A DNA stretch of 64,000 nucleotides from an uncultured Clostridia bacterium (GCA_947629665.1 CANREJ010000003.1:1-64000); one strand, 5' to 3'; positions 9,532-20,192 are shown, counted from the first letter of the stretch. Numbers and translations are program-made. The notes: generated by a model from the letters alone, not told the origin.

Positions 9532-11355
9532 TTATTTGTTTCCTTTGTAATCGGTTGGCAAACTGTCCCAACGTTTTTTGAGATTGAACGCCGTGCTCTT
9601 TGGATTACGTTCCCTTGTAAATATGCCCTTTTTATTGCCGTCTACGCGTAAAATCCCCTCCGTCGTCTGGAAATCAGCGAAGTTCCAGATCTGCTCACCC
9701 ATAACGCAGGCGTGTTTATCGAAAACTTTATGGTAGCCTTCAAGGAATTCTTCCTGATAATTTTCCGTCCACTGAATGGCGGGAAGCCTTGTCAGACCTT
9801 GCAACGCATCCGTTCCGTATTCGGTAAACATTACGGGCTTGCCCGTTTTATCCCATTTTGAAAGCTCCTCGTCAAGTTTTTTAAAACCGTCCTCTATTTC
9901 GTAACCGCTCAAAAGATACCAGCCGTAATAACGGTTAAGCATGACAAAGTCGGTAAGATGCGTACACATACATTTGTCCGGTTGGGAAGCTATTATGTGC
10001 GCAAAACTGCGGGGACGTTTCTGCACGTCAAGTTCGGCGCACCTGTCGAAAAGGGTCTTAAAATAATTTACGGCTTTTTCCGAGCCCGTAGTGTCCGGCT
10101 CGTTAAGAAGGGACCATGCCACTACCGAAGCGTGGTTTTTATCCCTCTGTATGCACTCTTCAAGGGTGTTCAGATGATTTTTAAGCGTAACGGTCTGCAC
10201 AATCTCTTCTTCGAAAAAGGGCTTTATCTTTGCCGCCGTAGCCGCATCCACTGCGTTTCTCGTGGAGACCAACATTCCGACGGCAGGCAATTCGTCTATA
10301 ACCAAAAATCCTTCCCTGTCGGCAAGTTGATAAATTTCTTCACTGTACGGATAGTGGCTGGTGCGGAAAGAATTTGCGCCTATCCATTTCATCAGCTCAA
10401 AATCAAGTTTTATGAACGGAAGATTAAATCCCCTGCCGCTGACCGCGCTGTCCTCGTGCTTGCCGAAACCCTTGAAATACACGGGTGAGCCGTTAATTAA
10501 AATGCGGTTGCCCTCTACCTTTACCGTGCGGATACCTATATCCAAAGAGTACTTATCGTAAACCGTGCCGTTTTTCGTCAAAGTAAACTCAAATGTGTAC
10601 AGATAGGCGTTACGCGGTTGCCAAAGATGTGCGTTTCTAATTTCAACCGTTCCGCTATTGCCCGTAACGCATGCAACCTTTTGATGGCTTTCGTCAAAAA
10701 CTTCCACCTGTATTTCACCTTTCCCCACCGTTTCCACGGTGTAATCGGTATAGGCCGTATTGCCTTCCGTCCTGTGGTTGACGGTAATATCTACGATGGA
10801 ATTTTTGGGCGTGATTACAAGTTTTACGGGGCGGATAAGGCCGGCATAGTTGAAGAAATCGAAATACGGCGTAGTAAGTTTTCTGCCGTTTTTAAGCACT
10901 TTGAACTCGCCGCAAGGCAAAGTTGTATGGGAAAGTTCGTTATTGAGTTTAACGACTATGCGGTTGGACTCGCCATATTTCAACAGTTTATTTATATTTA
11001 CAGTAAAGGGCAGAAATCCGCCGTGGTGATATGCCACTTTCTCCCCGTTAAAATATATTTCGGCCACGTGCGCCGCGGCATAAAAACGTATATCTACGTC
11101 CCTGTCCGCCCATGCCGTGTCGGCATAAAAGGAAGTTTCGTACCAAAAATCGCCGGTATATTCCTTATACTGCTTCTCGGTGAAAAAATCGGCGAAACTT
11201 GCGGGAACAGGCAACATTATTCCCTCGGGAATACCGTTTTTATAGTCTTTTGCGTCGCCCTCGCTTTCAAAGTCGAAAGCAAATTTCCACATGCCGGAAA
11301 GATCCACAACCTGCCTTGTCGCGCTGTTTTGGGGATATAAAAATTTATTGGCCAT
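9532..11355 (-). CDS. uidA: Beta-glucuronidase (GH2)
   Basis: GH2 sandwich/TIM features NSFRTSHYPYSEE, WSLLNEPD, FTEYGTDALQG, and uronate-recognition NKKG (GILRVDGNKKGIFTR). Confidence 0.92.
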   Translation of the reverse strand: MANKFLYPQNSATRQVVDLSGMWKFAFDFESEGDAKDYKNGIPEGIMLPVPASFADFFTEKQYKEYTGDFWYETSFYADTAWADRDVDIRFYAAAHVAEIYFNGEKVAYHHGGFLPFTVNINKLLKYGESNRIVVKLNNELSHTTLPCGEFKVLKNGRKLTTPYFDFFNYAGLIRPVKLVITPKNSIVDITVNHRTEGNTAYTDYTVETVGKGEIQVEVFDESHQKVACVTGNSGTVEIRNAHLWQPRNAYLYTFEFTLTKNGTVYDKYSLDIGIRTVKVEGNRILINGSPVYFKGFGKHEDSAVSGRGFNLPFIKLDFELMKWIGANSFRTSHYPYSEEIYQLADREGFLVIDELPAVGMLVSTRNAVDAATAAKIKPFFEEEIVQTVTLKNHLNTLEECIQRDKNHASVVAWSLLNEPDTTGSEKAVNYFKTLFDRCAELDVQKRPRSFAHIIASQPDKCMCTHLTDFVMLNRYYGWYLLSGYEIEDGFKKLDEELSKWDKTGKPVMFTEYGTDALQGLTRLPAIQWTENYQEEFLEGYHKVFDKHACVMGEQIWNFADFQTTEGILRVDGNKKGIFTRERNPKSTAFNLKKRWDSLPTDYKGNK

Positions 11356-11366
11356 AATTCACTCCT

Positions 11367-13103
11367 TTACCATCTTGTATCTTCGCCGCCGCAGAATGCA
11401 TCTACGGGTGAAACGCCCGTAAAACTTTCTTCGCCTGTCAGTTTTTTGCAAAGCGCTTTCATTGTATGTATGTTTGCGTCATAGCAATTGATATATGTCT
11501 GTACCTGAGGCACGTCTATCAGGTGGAACGGCGAATTTACCGAAACAAATACGACCGGTAACTCGTGTACGTACCAAGGTATATCTATACTGCCTTTGGT
11601 AAGCGCAAAGTCTATTCTCTGCACCACCCCGTTGCCGGGGATATTTGCCATCTGGATAATAAGGTCATATTTCTGCGTGAAAGTTTTTATAGCGCTCTTG
11701 GAAGTATACAGCTTATCCATTATTTCCTTTGTCTGTTCTTCGCCGGCATGGGCAAGCTGTTCAAGAACGGGCGTGTAAATTTCTACCTCAAAACCACGGT
11801 TTTCAAGCTCGGCTTTTACTATTTCGTAATATTTAACCTTTTTACCCGTCGTGTAAGTATTAAAAGGATTGGAACTGTTGTGCGGCACCAACAATATTTT
11901 TTTGTATTTCTGCGGCGACAGCGGCAACACGCCCGTTTGGTTGGATTTGACCAGCGTAACCGCCCTGCCGGAAACCTCCTCTGCAACCGCTCTATGTTTT
12001 TCGCAACCGATAACAGACAAATCGCCGGCGGTATGCGTTTTATTCAATTTAAGGTGCGCCTTGAAGGCAAGTATGCGCGTGACGGCTTCGTCAAGCCGTT
12101 CAAGGGACAAAATACCGCGTTCAATGCCTTCTTTAACGTAAGCAATATCTTCCTCGTAATCGTTATAAAACAGGAACATGTCGCATCCGGCCGCTATGGC
12201 TATGGGAATTATGTCTTTTCTCGGCAAACGTCCCGTCATGCCCACCATATGGCTTGCATCGGTTATTATTAACCCGTTGAAGCCGAGTTGTTTTCTTAGT
12301 AAGTCCTGCAATAAATATTTGCTGAGCGTTGCGGGCATGCACGCCTTGCCTTCGAGCGAGGGATTGAATTTACGCTCGTATGCGGGCAATAGAATATGAC
12401 CCACCATAATTCCTTCAACGCCCGCTTCAATCATTTCCTTATAGACGTAACCGAACGTTCTATCCCACTCGTCGCAAGACAGGCTGTTGACCGAATTTGA
12501 AAGGTGTTGATCTCTTTCGTCTATCCCGTCGCCCGGAAAATGCTTGCAAACGCAGGCAACACCCTCTTTATGGGCGGCATTCAGGTAGGCTTTTGAATAT
12601 TCGGCTACTTTTTTTTCGTCGCTCCCGAAGGTCCTTGTGGCTATTATGGGATTGCGAAAATTGCGGTGGATGTCGACAATGGGCGCAAACAGGGTGTTAC
12701 AGCCTACTGCCTTTGCCTCTTTTGCCGAAATTTCTCCGAGCGCGGCGGCGTATCTCACGTCGCCTGTAGCCGAAATTTTGGTTTCATTTCCCACTTCCGT
12801 GCCGTCCGAGCATGCGCCGTTACCGCCCGCTTCGGTATTGGCGGCAACTATCAGCGGAATTTCACTTGCACGTTGATAGCTTGAAATAAGTTTTGATACC
12901 GAAGCCCCGTCCCTGTTCATATAGCGCAGTCCGCCGGCTTTGTGTTCGCCCGCTATTTTTTTAATTATTTCTTCGGGAACCGGCGCCGCCATATCTATGA
13001 AAAGTTGTTTGATTTTATCTTCCGTGGACATTCCGGAAAGGGTTTTTTTCACCCATCCGGCCTCCTCGTTGTTTAAATAAAAAGGTTTTGATTTAAGATC
13101 CAT
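11367..13103 (-). CDS. Glycoside hydrolase family 3 protein, NagZ-type; paralogue of 7021..8706
   Basis: KHFPGDGIDERDQH, GLIITDASHMVGM; similar length and C-terminus (ESFTGVSPVDAFCGGE vs SPFTGVSPVDPFCGKE). Confidence 0.88.
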   Translation of the reverse strand: MDLKSKPFYLNNEEAGWVKKTLSGMSTEDKIKQLFIDMAAPVPEEIIKKIAGEHKAGGLRYMNRDGASVSKLISSYQRASEIPLIVAANTEAGGNGACSDGTEVGNETKISATGDVRYAAALGEISAKEAKAVGCNTLFAPIVDIHRNFRNPIIATRTFGSDEKKVAEYSKAYLNAAHKEGVACVCKHFPGDGIDERDQHLSNSVNSLSCDEWDRTFGYVYKEMIEAGVEGIMVGHILLPAYERKFNPSLEGKACMPATLSKYLLQDLLRKQLGFNGLIITDASHMVGMTGRLPRKDIIPIAIAAGCDMFLFYNDYEEDIAYVKEGIERGILSLERLDEAVTRILAFKAHLKLNKTHTAGDLSVIGCEKHRAVAEEVSGRAVTLVKSNQTGVLPLSPQKYKKILLVPHNSSNPFNTYTTGKKVKYYEIVKAELENRGFEVEIYTPVLEQLAHAGEEQTKEIMDKLYTSKSAIKTFTQKYDLIIQMANIPGNGVVQRIDFALTKGSIDIPWYVHELPVVFVSVNSPFHLIDVPQVQTYINCYDANIHTMKALCKKLTGEESFTGVSPVDAFCGGEDTRW

Positions 13104-13148
13104 TTTGAATACCTCCTTCCGATTCCGGGGCGTTGTAAGGCTTTAAAA

Positions 13149-13184
13149 CAGGGGCAATCATATCCCTATGATTGCCCCTGCCAT
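13149..13184 (-). terminator. Strong intergenic hairpin downstream of ABC permease
   Basis: Perfect 13-bp arms caggggcaatcat/atgattgcccctg; followed on minus strand by TTTTAAAG. Confidence 0.55.
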
Positions 13185-13185
13185 G

Positions 13186-14235
13186 TTATTGACTTTTTAC
13201 TTTTGGAGCAAGTTTTTGCGTAATTTTCTTAAATAGATTTTTAAGAAAAATCCAAATCTGATCCCAGAAACCGCTTATAAAGATAAATATGGCAAGGAAA
13301 CCGGCATAGAACAGCTTTAAGCCGCCGTTTTTAACTCCGAGCAAGCCGAGGCCGTAATAAAGTATCTGTATGGTCAATGCGCCTATAAACGTGCCTGCAC
13401 TGTCGTCAATCCAGCGTGACAGGAAAAGACCCACAAGCGAAGGGATGATGTTGGAGAACAGCGTGCCCGTCGTAGCCAAAGGAGCCTCTACGGGGGCCAG
13501 CCTGCTCTTAGTGGCATAGATTGCGCCTGCCAGACCGAATAAAATTCCCGAAACGATATAGGCATAAATCGTGTTCTTCTTCTCGTTGATACCTATATTG
13601 ACTGCGGAAAGCTGGTTATTGGCCAAAAGTTTGGATTGTCTGCCTACAACCGTAAACTTGTCGTAAACTATATATATTATGACGGCAATGGCAAGAGGCA
13701 ACAATACCAAATACGTTTTACCCAGCACATTGTATCCTGTGGCAAACTGAATCTCCGGCCCGGGTTTGGTACCCAAAAGAAGTCCGGGTATCGATTCGAA
13801 CAGAAACGCAAGCGCAAGCGAACATACCGAAATTGGTATTTTAAGCCATACGTAAACAGAGGCGTTTATTACCGAAAGGGCAACCGCAACCAAAACGCAG
13901 GTCAACAAAAGCAACGGCCAACCTACCGCCGCGCCCTCGCCGATCATTTTGGACGACAGTAAACCTCCGACAACTGCGGATACGACAATGATTGCGCCGC
14001 CCGCAAAGTCGAATCTTCCGTATTTAAGCTGGAAGCCTATACCCAAAGCAACGATTGTTACGTAAGAGGCTTCTACCAATATGGGTTTGATGGTTGCCTC
14101 GCTGAAAATATTATATACGTTTGAAGGATTGCGCAGGCTTATAAACATCAATATCAAATATATCAAAACGGGTAAAACGAAAACCGCCGCACACTTTTTT
14201 GATGCATTTTTAACCTGCTTTTGGGTTACTTTCAT
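13186..14235 (-). CDS. Sugar ABC transporter permease (RbsC/BPD_transp_2-like)
   Basis: Multi-TM, GIGFQLKYGRFDFAGGAI motif; operon with RbsA/RbsB-like genes. Confidence 0.85.
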   Translation of the reverse strand: MKVTQKQVKNASKKCAAVFVLPVLIYLILMFISLRNPSNVYNIFSEATIKPILVEASYVTIVALGIGFQLKYGRFDFAGGAIIVVSAVVGGLLSSKMIGEGAAVGWPLLLLTCVLVAVALSVINASVYVWLKIPISVCSLALAFLFESIPGLLLGTKPGPEIQFATGYNVLGKTYLVLLPLAIAVIIYIVYDKFTVVGRQSKLLANNQLSAVNIGINEKKNTIYAYIVSGILFGLAGAIYATKSRLAPVEAPLATTGTLFSNIIPSLVGLFLSRWIDDSAGTFIGALTIQILYYGLGLLGVKNGGLKLFYAGFLAIFIFISGFWDQIWIFLKNLFKKITQKLAPKVKSQ

Positions 14236-14262
14236 ATTTTTCCTCTTTAAAACTTATTAAAA

Positions 14263-15522
14263 CTACTTTATTTCGCGCCTTAAAATATATTCGGTGTCCC
14301 AGCTTGCAATAGTGGATTTGAGTTGTGCAAACGTACCGCCGTTGGCTGCAAGGAGGTCCTTTACTTCCGCAGGGCTTATGAGAGCGTATTTAAGGTCGCG
14401 TGCGTCGTTGAAATTCATGCAATGCGTTTTGCCGTCCTCGATATCCTTTGCGGATTCGATATGGCAGTACTTGGCCTCTATAATCTTATCATCGGGATTG
14501 GTGGGTTCGTCTGCATAGGGGGTACCGTTAACGGCGTTTAACATTCTTACAAGCGGATAAATTATAGTCTCGCAAGGGGTCTGGCAGAGGGCCTTTACAG
14601 GCTTGTTTGTATCATCCAAAGCGCCGAATTGCTTGGCTACGTCGTCATCCCAGCCTGCGTTGAAGATGGGGAATTTCGAGTCGGCGTACGTGGTCATACC
14701 CATTATGGTGCCCGCACAGTAGTTGAGGCCGACCAGCGCAAGGTCATTACCGCCCCACTGTTGCCATTTTGTCAATTGGGGTGCAAACGTCGCAGGAAGG
14801 CCGTAATCCAATTTGAAAGCCGGACCGTCGGTGCCTTCCGTCCACAATTCAAAATCATCCTCGTTTTCCTCGTTGTACTTGTCTACGAGTTTTTTGAACG
14901 TTTTTGCAGACTCGACGGAACGGGGATATGCATACTCGGGAGAGCGTGTTAAAACTATCTTCCTGTACGGAGATTCTTTAACGGCTTCAAAAAGCCACTT
15001 TGCCGTAGTCTCGGTGTCGAGCTCGCCGTCGGAGACAGATCCGAGGTAATATTGGCTGTCTTTGGGTGCTTTGCCCGTTGTCGGCGTGGCAGAAGTCTTC
15101 CAGAAGTCGGACATATAGCCCGCATAGTATACGCCTTCTTCTTCGCATAGCTCAATAACCTGTTGCGTGGTGCCCATTTCCATCTCGGTCATAGTTATAA
15201 TACCGATTGCGCCTTTCATGATTGCGTTTTCTATAAGCGTGAGGTTACTGTCATCCGAATAGCTCATTTGCGCTATCTGGTAGTCGAAATTCAATTCCGG
15301 CTTTAAAGCGTCGAGGAATTTGCACATAGCTTCATAGGTGTTGCCGCGTGTCTGCTGGACGCCGATGAAAATTTTGCCGCCGTACTGGCTGGAACTGCCA
15401 CCACCGCCGGTGCCAGAGCCACCGCCGCCTTCGCCGCCGCATGCGGCAAGGGCGCCAACCGAGCCCGCTACAGCCGCCGTTAAGAGAATTGCGCCTATCT
15501 TCTTTAAAATAGATTTTTTCAT
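14263..15522 (-). CDS. Sugar ABC transporter substrate-binding lipoprotein
   Basis: Lipobox LAAC + GGEGGGGSGTGGGGSSS linker; periplasmic-binding fold; between permease genes. Confidence 0.85.
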   Translation of the reverse strand: MKKSILKKIGAILLTAAVAGSVGALAACGGEGGGGSGTGGGGSSSQYGGKIFIGVQQTRGNTYEAMCKFLDALKPELNFDYQIAQMSYSDDSNLTLIENAIMKGAIGIITMTEMEMGTTQQVIELCEEEGVYYAGYMSDFWKTSATPTTGKAPKDSQYYLGSVSDGELDTETTAKWLFEAVKESPYRKIVLTRSPEYAYPRSVESAKTFKKLVDKYNEENEDDFELWTEGTDGPAFKLDYGLPATFAPQLTKWQQWGGNDLALVGLNYCAGTIMGMTTYADSKFPIFNAGWDDDVAKQFGALDDTNKPVKALCQTPCETIIYPLVRMLNAVNGTPYADEPTNPDDKIIEAKYCHIESAKDIEDGKTHCMNFNDARDLKYALISPAEVKDLLAANGGTFAQLKSTIASWDTEYILRREIK

Positions 15523-15551
15523 TTTTTATTATCTCCTAAAATAAATTTTAT

Positions 15552-16673
15552 TTATCTCGGCAACAGGTTGCCGGGTTTTCTGCAGGTCAAGCATACGATC
15601 GTTACGAACACCGCGGATTTAACCAGCATAATGTATGCCACCTCAACTCCGCACAGGGTAAGCCCCATATTTAAAAGGACGTAGGTGAACGTACCGACTA
15701 TAGCGTTAAAGAGTTTGCCCTTCATGCCTCCGGAAAGCGGCATACCGCCCATAAGAAGCATAATCATGATATCCATCTGGTAGGACGTGGTATCCGCCGA
15801 CGCAACGCTGTTGCTTCTTGAAATGAGCATAACCGCGCCGAAACAAAGGAATAAAGAGAATATAATGTAGCAGACTATTCTGGTCGCAAGCAGATTAGCG
15901 CCCGCCAAGTCTGCCGCTCGTTTGTTTGTGCCTATCGCCCTGCTCCTCTTTCCGACTTTGGTAAATGTTAAGAAATAGAATGCAATTAAGGCAAGCGTAA
16001 CAAGCGCGATTACCCTGAACCAAGTCGAACCCACAACGGCTTGAAGATCCATAGTCAGTGAATACGAATTCACCCCCTTATCTCCGTACATCGATAACAG
16101 CACGCCGTTAAAGAGTTGCATCAAAATAACCGAACTCATTACCGTGGGAAGTTTGACGTATGCGCCAACATATGCGTTGAAGATTGCACAGGCAATGCCC
16201 ATGATAAGTATTACCAAAAGCGCAACAAACAGATTGCTTAAATTGGCAACTATGATGAATACCGCCGCAAATACGCCCACCTGATAGCCGACCGATATAT
16301 CCATACAGCCCATAAGGTAGATGAATACCGCGCCTATGGCGAGAATGAAATATACGCTGACCTGCGATATTAAAGCCTTAACTGTTTGCGGACGCCATAA
16401 AAGAAGTTTTCCGTCTCTGGGATGACGTCCGGGAACGATTGTAAAGATTATAAGGCAGATAATAAGGCCGCCCAACGCGCATATGTCGTAAATATGGTTT
16501 CTTAAAAATTCTTTCAGGTGCTCACGCGTGAAGAAATTTTTGAAAGCGTTTACGACTTTTTGCACAAAACCCGTCTTTTGGGCAACGGCTGTGCCGCCCG
16601 AAGACTTGTTTAAATCTCCATCTGCGGCAGGGGTCGATTCGATTTTTTCTACTTTATCTTCTTTATTTTTCAT
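15552..16673 (-). CDS. Sugar ABC transporter permease (RbsC-like)
   Basis: GCMDISVGYQVGVFAAV, multi-TM, MGGMPLSGG. Confidence 0.85.
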   Translation of the reverse strand: MKNKEDKVEKIESTPAADGDLNKSSGGTAVAQKTGFVQKVVNAFKNFFTREHLKEFLRNHIYDICALGGLIICLIIFTIVPGRHPRDGKLLLWRPQTVKALISQVSVYFILAIGAVFIYLMGCMDISVGYQVGVFAAVFIIVANLSNLFVALLVILIMGIACAIFNAYVGAYVKLPTVMSSVILMQLFNGVLLSMYGDKGVNSYSLTMDLQAVVGSTWFRVIALVTLALIAFYFLTFTKVGKRSRAIGTNKRAADLAGANLLATRIVCYIIFSLFLCFGAVMLISRSNSVASADTTSYQMDIMIMLLMGGMPLSGGMKGKLFNAIVGTFTYVLLNMGLTLCGVEVAYIMLVKSAVFVTIVCLTCRKPGNLLPR

Positions 16674-16684
16674 TTTTCGTCTCC

Positions 16685-18187
16685 TTAAAGCATGTATTCG
16701 ATTATATCCGTTTCTTTAAGATCTTTTGAACGTTCGAACTCGTGTGAGATTTTAAAGTCTTTCATGACAATCAGTCTGTCCGACATACCTATAAGCTCGG
16801 CCATTTCCTCGCTTATCAAAAGTATGGCTTTGCCGGACTTTTTCATGTCGTTTATAATTTTGTACATTGCCTGCTTAACCGCAACGTCTACGCCTCGCGT
16901 GGGGCAATCCATTATAATCACGTCCGATTTTGCCGCCGTCCATTTTGCGAACGAAACCTTTTGCTTGTTGCCGCCCGAAAGTTTGGAAACGTACATACCA
17001 GAATTGTGGCATTTGATGGATAAATTCTTAATTTCCTGCTCCACTATTTCGTTTTCCGTTCTGGGACTTATAAAAGTGAATTTAGATATCCTGTCCAACG
17101 AAGGCAACAAAATATTTGCTTTTATGGGCGCCTCGAGCATAAGCGCTTCGGTATCCCTGTTTTTGGATACATAACCTATACCCGATTTTATTGCCTTGGA
17201 AGGCGATTTGACGGGTTTGCCCCTCCTTTCCACGCTGCCAGCAGAGGGTTTCCTTGCGCCGAAAGCAAGTTGCCCGATTATATGCATGCCGCAGTCGGAA
17301 AGCCCGCCTATGCCTACAATTTCACCCTTGTGAACCTGCAAATTGAAATCTTTTATGCCTTGATAAGTAACGTCTTTGAACTCAAGCTCGACCTCTTCGC
17401 CCGCAGTCGCTTCGAAATCGTCGCGGTAGTACGCGTCGCCGATATCGCGGCCGACCATAAGAGTTGAAATTTTCTTTGCGTCGAAATCCTTCTTTTCAAG
17501 CGTGTCTATAATCTCGCCGTCGCGGAGAACGGTTACATGGGTACATTTATCCATTATCTCGTCGAGGTCGTGCGAGATAAATACGACAGCCTTACCCTTT
17601 TCCGCCATATCTTTGATTATACCGTAAAGTATCTCGCGGCCGTCGAACGATAAGGCCGTAGTCGTTTCGTCGACAACCAGAATTTCCGGATCTTTTTCCA
17701 TGGCGCGGATAATTTCGATAAGTTTTCTCGTTTCAAAGCTCAAAGTGTTGATTTTAGTACTGCCCTTAAACGCGGTTATGTTGAATTTTGCAAGAACTGC
17801 GTCGGCGGCCTTATACATTTTAAGTATGTTGATAAAACCAAACCTGGCAAATTCTTTTTCACGGCCGGCAAACAGATTTTCGGCAACCGTTACGCCGGGA
17901 ATGGTGTTCGACTCCTGCAAAATCATTGCAATGCCGCCGTTTTGCCCTTCAAGCATGCTCTTGGGCGCCCAAGGCTGACCTTTATAAAACATTTCGCCGG
18001 AGGTCGCCGTTTGCATGCCTGCGGCAATGGACATTATCGTGGACTTGCCCGAACCGTTTTCACCGATCAGTCCCCTTATCTCGCCGCGGTGCAATTCGAA
18101 ATCGACGTCTTTAAGCGCGATGGTAGGCCCAAACGCCTTATGCATATGAGACGCTTTAAAAATCAATTCGCGATTTTCAAATTCCAT
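16685..18187 (-). CDS. Sugar ABC transporter ATP-binding protein with tandem NBDs (RbsA/MglA type)
   Basis: GLIGENGSGKSTIM Walker A, VDETTTALS, second NBD KLSGGNKQKVSFAKW, MDCPTRGVDV. Confidence 0.93.
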   Translation of the reverse strand: MEFENRELIFKASHMHKAFGPTIALKDVDFELHRGEIRGLIGENGSGKSTIMSIAAGMQTATSGEMFYKGQPWAPKSMLEGQNGGIAMILQESNTIPGVTVAENLFAGREKEFARFGFINILKMYKAADAVLAKFNITAFKGSTKINTLSFETRKLIEIIRAMEKDPEILVVDETTTALSFDGREILYGIIKDMAEKGKAVVFISHDLDEIMDKCTHVTVLRDGEIIDTLEKKDFDAKKISTLMVGRDIGDAYYRDDFEATAGEEVELEFKDVTYQGIKDFNLQVHKGEIVGIGGLSDCGMHIIGQLAFGARKPSAGSVERRGKPVKSPSKAIKSGIGYVSKNRDTEALMLEAPIKANILLPSLDRISKFTFISPRTENEIVEQEIKNLSIKCHNSGMYVSKLSGGNKQKVSFAKWTAAKSDVIIMDCPTRGVDVAVKQAMYKIINDMKKSGKAILLISEEMAELIGMSDRLIVMKDFKISHEFERSKDLKETDIIEYML

Positions 18188-18257
18188 ACAGCATATCTCC
18201 TTTATTTTTTAAAGAATTGCATTTCATAATAATTTTTAAAAATTTGTGACCGTTAAA

Positions 18258-19208
18258 TCAGGACGCTTTGCTTATAAGCCCCGTTTTAACGTAAAAGTTG
18301 TTCATATCGTCAAAGACCTTGCGATAATCTTCATTGCTGAAACTGTGGGGAGCGCCTTCCACTATACATACGGTGCAATGCTCTTCCCCGTAAATTTCAC
18401 TTGCCCGGTCAATGGTATCGCGGCTTACCATGTCGTCCCCGGTGCCGTACATTATGAGCACGTCTTTCTTATAGTTGCCGATTTCACTCCATGAATCGAA
18501 ATCCCACGCGTCGAGGAAGAACTTCTTGCCGACTTTCATATAGTTGAGGATAGACGTTTCGGGAATCTCGTCCTTGGAGGTATAACCGCCTCTGTCCGCA
18601 AAGCCTATTGCGGGAGCCTGCAACATAAGCGCGGCAACCTCGTCGTTGTGCCTTGCCGCCGTGACCGAGGCCACCATGCCGCCGAAACTCTGTCCGTATA
18701 AAGCAATTTTAGACGTGTCGATATAGCTCGTTTGTTGCATCTCGGCGATAATTGTTTCAAGGTCGGAGATTTCGGTAAGAACGGACATGTCCGTAGTTTT
18801 GCCTTCGCTGTTGTTCAAAACGGTTCCGCCGCCGCAGAAATCGAACGTGACGCACACAATGCCCTGCGCTACGGTGTTTGAAACCATAGTGGAATTACCG
18901 TCCTGCGAATGGGCATTGAAACCGTGGCACATGATAAGCAGGGGGTATTTTTTGGTTTCGTCAAAATCTTTGGGGCGATAGATTCTCGAATAAATCTCAA
19001 AACCCGTACTTTCGTTTTTTACCCAATGTATAACGCCCGTAAAGTCGTCGTATTTCTCCACGTATCCCTCGGCGAGTTTGCCCGTATGTTTGGGCTTTAC
19101 TGCCGGGGCGGGCGGCGTTTCTTCGCCGTTATTGCAAGCCGCGAATCCGAACGCACAGCAAAGCGCGCATACGATGGCAACAAGCACAAGTAAAATATTT
19201 TTCTTCAT
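18258..19208 (-). CDS. Alpha/beta hydrolase lipoprotein (start trimmed to MKKNILLVLV...)
   Basis: Lipobox FAAC; GQSFGGMVAS nucleophile elbow; YGTGDDMV; APHSF catalytic His; ORF-track start extended upstream of the signal peptide. Confidence 0.82.
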   Translation of the reverse strand: MKKNILLVLVAIVCALCCAFGFAACNNGEETPPAPAVKPKHTGKLAEGYVEKYDDFTGVIHWVKNESTGFEIYSRIYRPKDFDETKKYPLLIMCHGFNAHSQDGNSTMVSNTVAQGIVCVTFDFCGGGTVLNNSEGKTTDMSVLTEISDLETIIAEMQQTSYIDTSKIALYGQSFGGMVASVTAARHNDEVAALMLQAPAIGFADRGGYTSKDEIPETSILNYMKVGKKFFLDAWDFDSWSEIGNYKKDVLIMYGTGDDMVSRDTIDRASEIYGEEHCTVCIVEGAPHSFSNEDYRKVFDDMNNFYVKTGLISKAS

Positions 19209-19331
19209 ATACTTATCCTTTTGATAAATAGATAATTTTCCCTTTCTGCCAAAAGAATCTGTGAAGAAAATCTTCGACACAGATTCTATATGGAGAAAAA
19301 ATGAACTGTACATAAAAATACATACAATGTT

Positions 19332-20192
19332 CTATCTTGACTTTAACATAGCTTTTGCGGAATACTCGTCTGCCACAACCACATCGCATCCCTGCACCTC
19401 ATAAGCGGCATAGGCCTCGGCGTCGGTATCGTAAACCATAAGTTCCGCACCGCTGTCTTTAAGCTCGCCGTTTGCAATAGCCTCTTCGATTATCGTTTTT
19501 CCCGGACGACCCTCTATAACGGCTATTCTCATGCCTTTAAGTTGCGAAACCGACTTAAACGCTTCGTTCTTGTCGGAAACTATCTGCTGATAACCCGTCG
19601 AATAGACGTCGCTTATATAGAAGTCCGCCTCAACTTCGGGGGTCTTTGCCACAGCCGTGGCCAATATATCCCCCGTACCGTTTTTAACTGCATTGTATGC
19701 AGCCACATAACCCCAATCGTTGAATACAGGGTGCATTTCAAGTGCGTTTGCCACCTTCACCATAAGGTACATATCAACGCCGTCGACGCTGCTGCCGAAC
19801 GCCCCGGGAAACTGGTAGGGACTGCAAACTCCGGTATAGATATTTATCGGATCGCCTGTTTTATTTTCTATAGTCAGCTCGCCGAGGAAGTAGGTCATAG
19901 ACATCGACTGCCGGTTCAGATATTTCGTCATAAGGGCGTCGACGTCGGTAGAAGCTATGGCGGCGTTGATTGCGTTCAGATAAGTTTGGGCCTTCCCCGA
20001 CTTTTTGGATACGCAGAACACGTATTCCGTCTTTTCAATGCCCTCTATTGCATTGCAAACAGCAACGCCGCTCTTTACAACAGGCGTTTCCTGCTCTTCG
20101 TTGTTGCATGCCGCCAGTGCGGCCGCCGAAAAGACAGCGAGCGCACCGGCAAGGCATACCGAAATTTTTTTGATCACCGAAATACTTTTCAT
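19332..20192 (-). CDS. Substrate-binding lipoprotein, SBP_bac_3-like
   Basis: Lipobox LAAC; YTGVCSPYQFPG...LKGMRIAVIEGRPGKTIIEEAIANGE. Confidence 0.65.
   Translation of the reverse strand: MKSISVIKKISVCLAGALAVFSAAALAACNNEEQETPVVKSGVAVCNAIEGIEKTEYVFCVSKKSGKAQTYLNAINAAIASTDVDALMTKYLNRQSMSMTYFLGELTIENKTGDPINIYTGVCSPYQFPGAFGSSVDGVDMYLMVKVANALEMHPVFNDWGYVAAYNAVKNGTGDILATAVAKTPEVEADFYISDVYSTGYQQIVSDKNEAFKSVSQLKGMRIAVIEGRPGKTIIEEAIANGELKDSGAELMVYDTDAEAYAAYEVQGCDVVVADEYSAKAMLKSR

Noticed and set aside
13780-13805. tRNA T-arm-like string 'atcgattcgaac'
   Set aside because: Inside the permease coding sequence; no acceptor, D-arm or anticodon arm could be formed. No tRNA or rRNA gene was found in the window by eye.
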